From CAZDHT01 sp964505325 (GTDB lineage: Bacteria; Planctomycetota; PUPC01): a stretch of 13,428 nucleotides of DNA. Where the stretch lies: NCBI GenBank assembly GCA_964505325.1, contig CAZDHT010000141.1:1-13428 (forward strand). The letters are read 5' to 3'. Of this stretch, positions 12,237 to 13,428 are shown piece by piece. The notes beneath the pieces are model-generated. The model searched no databases and was not told the DNA's origin. It saw nothing but the letters and a program-made list of their open reading frames with translations. The translations under genes and the position numbers were made by a program. Within the stretch, counting starts at the first letter, position 1. Every line of letters begins with the position of its first letter.

Positions 12237-12267
12237 CGGCACCCCGGCGAGCAAACGAGGACGAAGC

Positions 12268-13428
12268 GTGAAGACAGGTCGGAGTCAGTGGCGGCGGAAG
12301 TGGAAGCGGACGCCCATCGCGCGGCGGCGGGCCGCCGCGGTGGCGACGGAGGACATGTTCGACGGCCGCAGCAGGGTCGACGTGCTCCTGGTGGTGATGC
12401 TTGCCGTGTCGCTGATGCTCCACGCGGGGACCGTCCCGTTCCTCGTCCGCGTGCGGCGGACGGGGCGGGCCGCCGAGGAGCGAGGCGCCTATCTGCGCAA
12501 GGTGCAGGAGAAGCACCGCGCCCGGAAGATCTCCAAGGAGGTCAAGGACAAGGTCACCATGCCGCCGCCGCCGGCGAACCCCGAGGCGGTGGTCGAGGGC
12601 ACGTTCAAGGACTCGCTCTCGGGCGACGTCGAGAAGCTCGTCGGGCACATGTTGGACTCCAAGGTCGTCAAGCGGCTCGCCGACAGCGTTACGGTGAGCC
12701 TCGAGGAGGAGCTGGCAAGGGTGTCGCAGGACATCGTCGAGGGGAAGATGTCCGAGGAGGAGATCAAGAAGCTCCACGAGGAACTCAAGAAGAAGGCGCA
12801 CGAGGCCACGATGGACGAGCTGGCGAAGTACCGGGTGGAGACGCAGCTCGAGCGGGCCGAGATGAGCACGACCGAGTGGTACGAGAAAGAGATGTCGCCC
12901 ACCCTGCTCGGCAACATCAACTACGCGCTGCTGGTCAGGCGGATGCACCATGTCGGCCTGTGGTACACCGTGTTCTGCGGGCGCTACTCCGGGTGGACCA
13001 AGCACCGCAACTGGTCGAGCATGCGGTCGAACCGTTACTTGGGGGAGAAGGTCGGGCTGCTGCGGAACCTCAAGACGGGGCACGTCCGCCGCTACGCCCG
13101 GGAGCCCAACGCGGCCTGGCCGGGGCCGAGCAAGGAACAGGCCGCGATCATCGAGAATTGCCTCAAGGCGTACTACAGCGGCACGGTCCAGATGTCCAAC
13201 AACGCCGCGACGTATCCGACGCCCTCCTGGAAATCGGTCATCTACGGCGACACCGACAAGCACGAGGCCCAGGGCAAGGTGTTCGAGACACACCTCTCCG
13301 ACGGCGTCCTCAGCGAGTTCTGGCCGCACAAAGAAGACGAGATGAGCAAGATCGCGGAGGCGCTCGTCGTCCGGTGGGACGGGCTGTTGATGCGGGCGGA
13401 GCAGTACCGGGTGCGGGCCGTGGCGGGC
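12268..13428 (+). CDS. Single-pass membrane protein with long helical region, 3'-truncated by window end
   Basis: An open frame of 387 codons from GTG at 12268, preceded by GAGGA (12257-12261) at a 6-base distance, reaches the window end without a stop. It begins with a strongly basic cytoplasmic stretch (WRRKWKRTPIARRR), then one membrane span at about residues 37-60 (VDVLLVVMLAVSLMLHAG), a Pro-rich spot (MPPPPANP, about 98-105), and a charged, helix-forming and probably coiled-coil region at about 143-200 (EEELARVS, EEEIKKLHEELKKKA). A Trp/Tyr-rich part follows (residues ~225-260: LWYTVFCGRYSGW). I do not recognise the family. It sits 31 bases behind the secreted NodB/LamG gene and is very likely co-transcribed, which suggests an inner-membrane partner with a large periplasmic domain. 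The C-terminus is unseen. Confidence 0.7.
   Translation, partial: MKTGRSQWRRKWKRTPIARRRAAAVATEDMFDGRSRVDVLLVVMLAVSLMLHAGTVPFLVRVRRTGRAAEERGAYLRKVQEKHRARKISKEVKDKVTMPPPPANPEAVVEGTFKDSLSGDVEKLVGHMLDSKVVKRLADSVTVSLEEELARVSQDIVEGKMSEEEIKKLHEELKKKAHEATMDELAKYRVETQLERAEMSTTEWYEKEMSPTLLGNINYALLVRRMHHVGLWYTVFCGRYSGWTKHRNWSSMRSNRYLGEKVGLLRNLKTGHVRRYAREPNAAWPGPSKEQAAIIENCLKAYYSGTVQMSNNAATYPTPSWKSVIYGDTDKHEAQGKVFETHLSDGVLSEFWPHKEDEMSKIAEALVVRWDGLLMRAEQYRVRAVAG

Noticed and set aside
10869..12254. 461-codon minus-strand open frame inside the NodB/LamG gene
   Set aside because: The plus-strand reading has a signal peptide and a recognisable LamG domain. The minus reading is Arg/Val/Ala-rich with no recognisable motif.

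Overview
The window is GC-rich, densely coded bacterial DNA, probably from a metagenome-assembled genome because it contains a 10-N scaffold join. It has no rRNA, tRNA or CRISPR array that I can see. A secreted protein that joins a polysaccharide-deacetylase-like region to a C-terminal LamG domain, and dense families of short palindromic repeats, fit the PVC superphylum or a relative (Planctomycetota or Lentisphaerota-like). That placement is an inference with low confidence.

Region 1 (about 100-2706, plus strand) has a strong promoter, a polytopic membrane protein, and two amidohydrolase-2-type TIM-barrel proteins whose stop and start overlap as ATGA. The first amidohydrolase keeps the metal-ligand motifs. 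The second has lost nearly all of them and looks like a non-catalytic partner. Region 2 (2707-7617, plus strand) has its own promoter(s) and three tandem paralogous radical SAM proteins of about 511-523 residues. Each has an N-terminal four-Cys rubredoxin/zinc-ribbon-like module, a first CX3CX2C cluster, the canonical radical SAM CX3CX2C exactly 24 residues later, a GGEPT motif, an HPNCE motif, a basic/hydrophobic membrane-binding stretch and a two-Cys C-terminal motif. The architecture resembles the MJ0619/Tes (tetraether synthase)-like lineage. Lipid C-C coupling or another radical alkylation at the membrane is therefore the best, still unproven, hypothesis. The third copy is split by the N run, but its flanks overlap by AAT, and collapsing that overlap restores an intact gene.

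Region 3 (7618-8600) holds a convergent minus-strand gene for a probable lipoprotein, with a well-formed promoter and ribosome binding site. Region 4 (about 8569-9420) is a genomic scrapyard. It contains the C-terminal remnant of a larger minus-strand gene bracketed by 15-bp direct repeats, a double tetraloop palindrome, and a 159-bp MITE-like element with nested inverted repeats.

Region 5 (9378-13428, plus strand) begins with three CCCCCGGTGAC repeats just upstream of a near-consensus promoter. This drives a 900-residue exported protein with a catalytically degenerate NodB-like region and a LamG domain, followed by a single-pass membrane protein with a long helical region that runs off the window. 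The two enzyme sets in regions 1 and 2 share a strand and could cooperate in one envelope-related pathway. Nothing in the sequence proves that.
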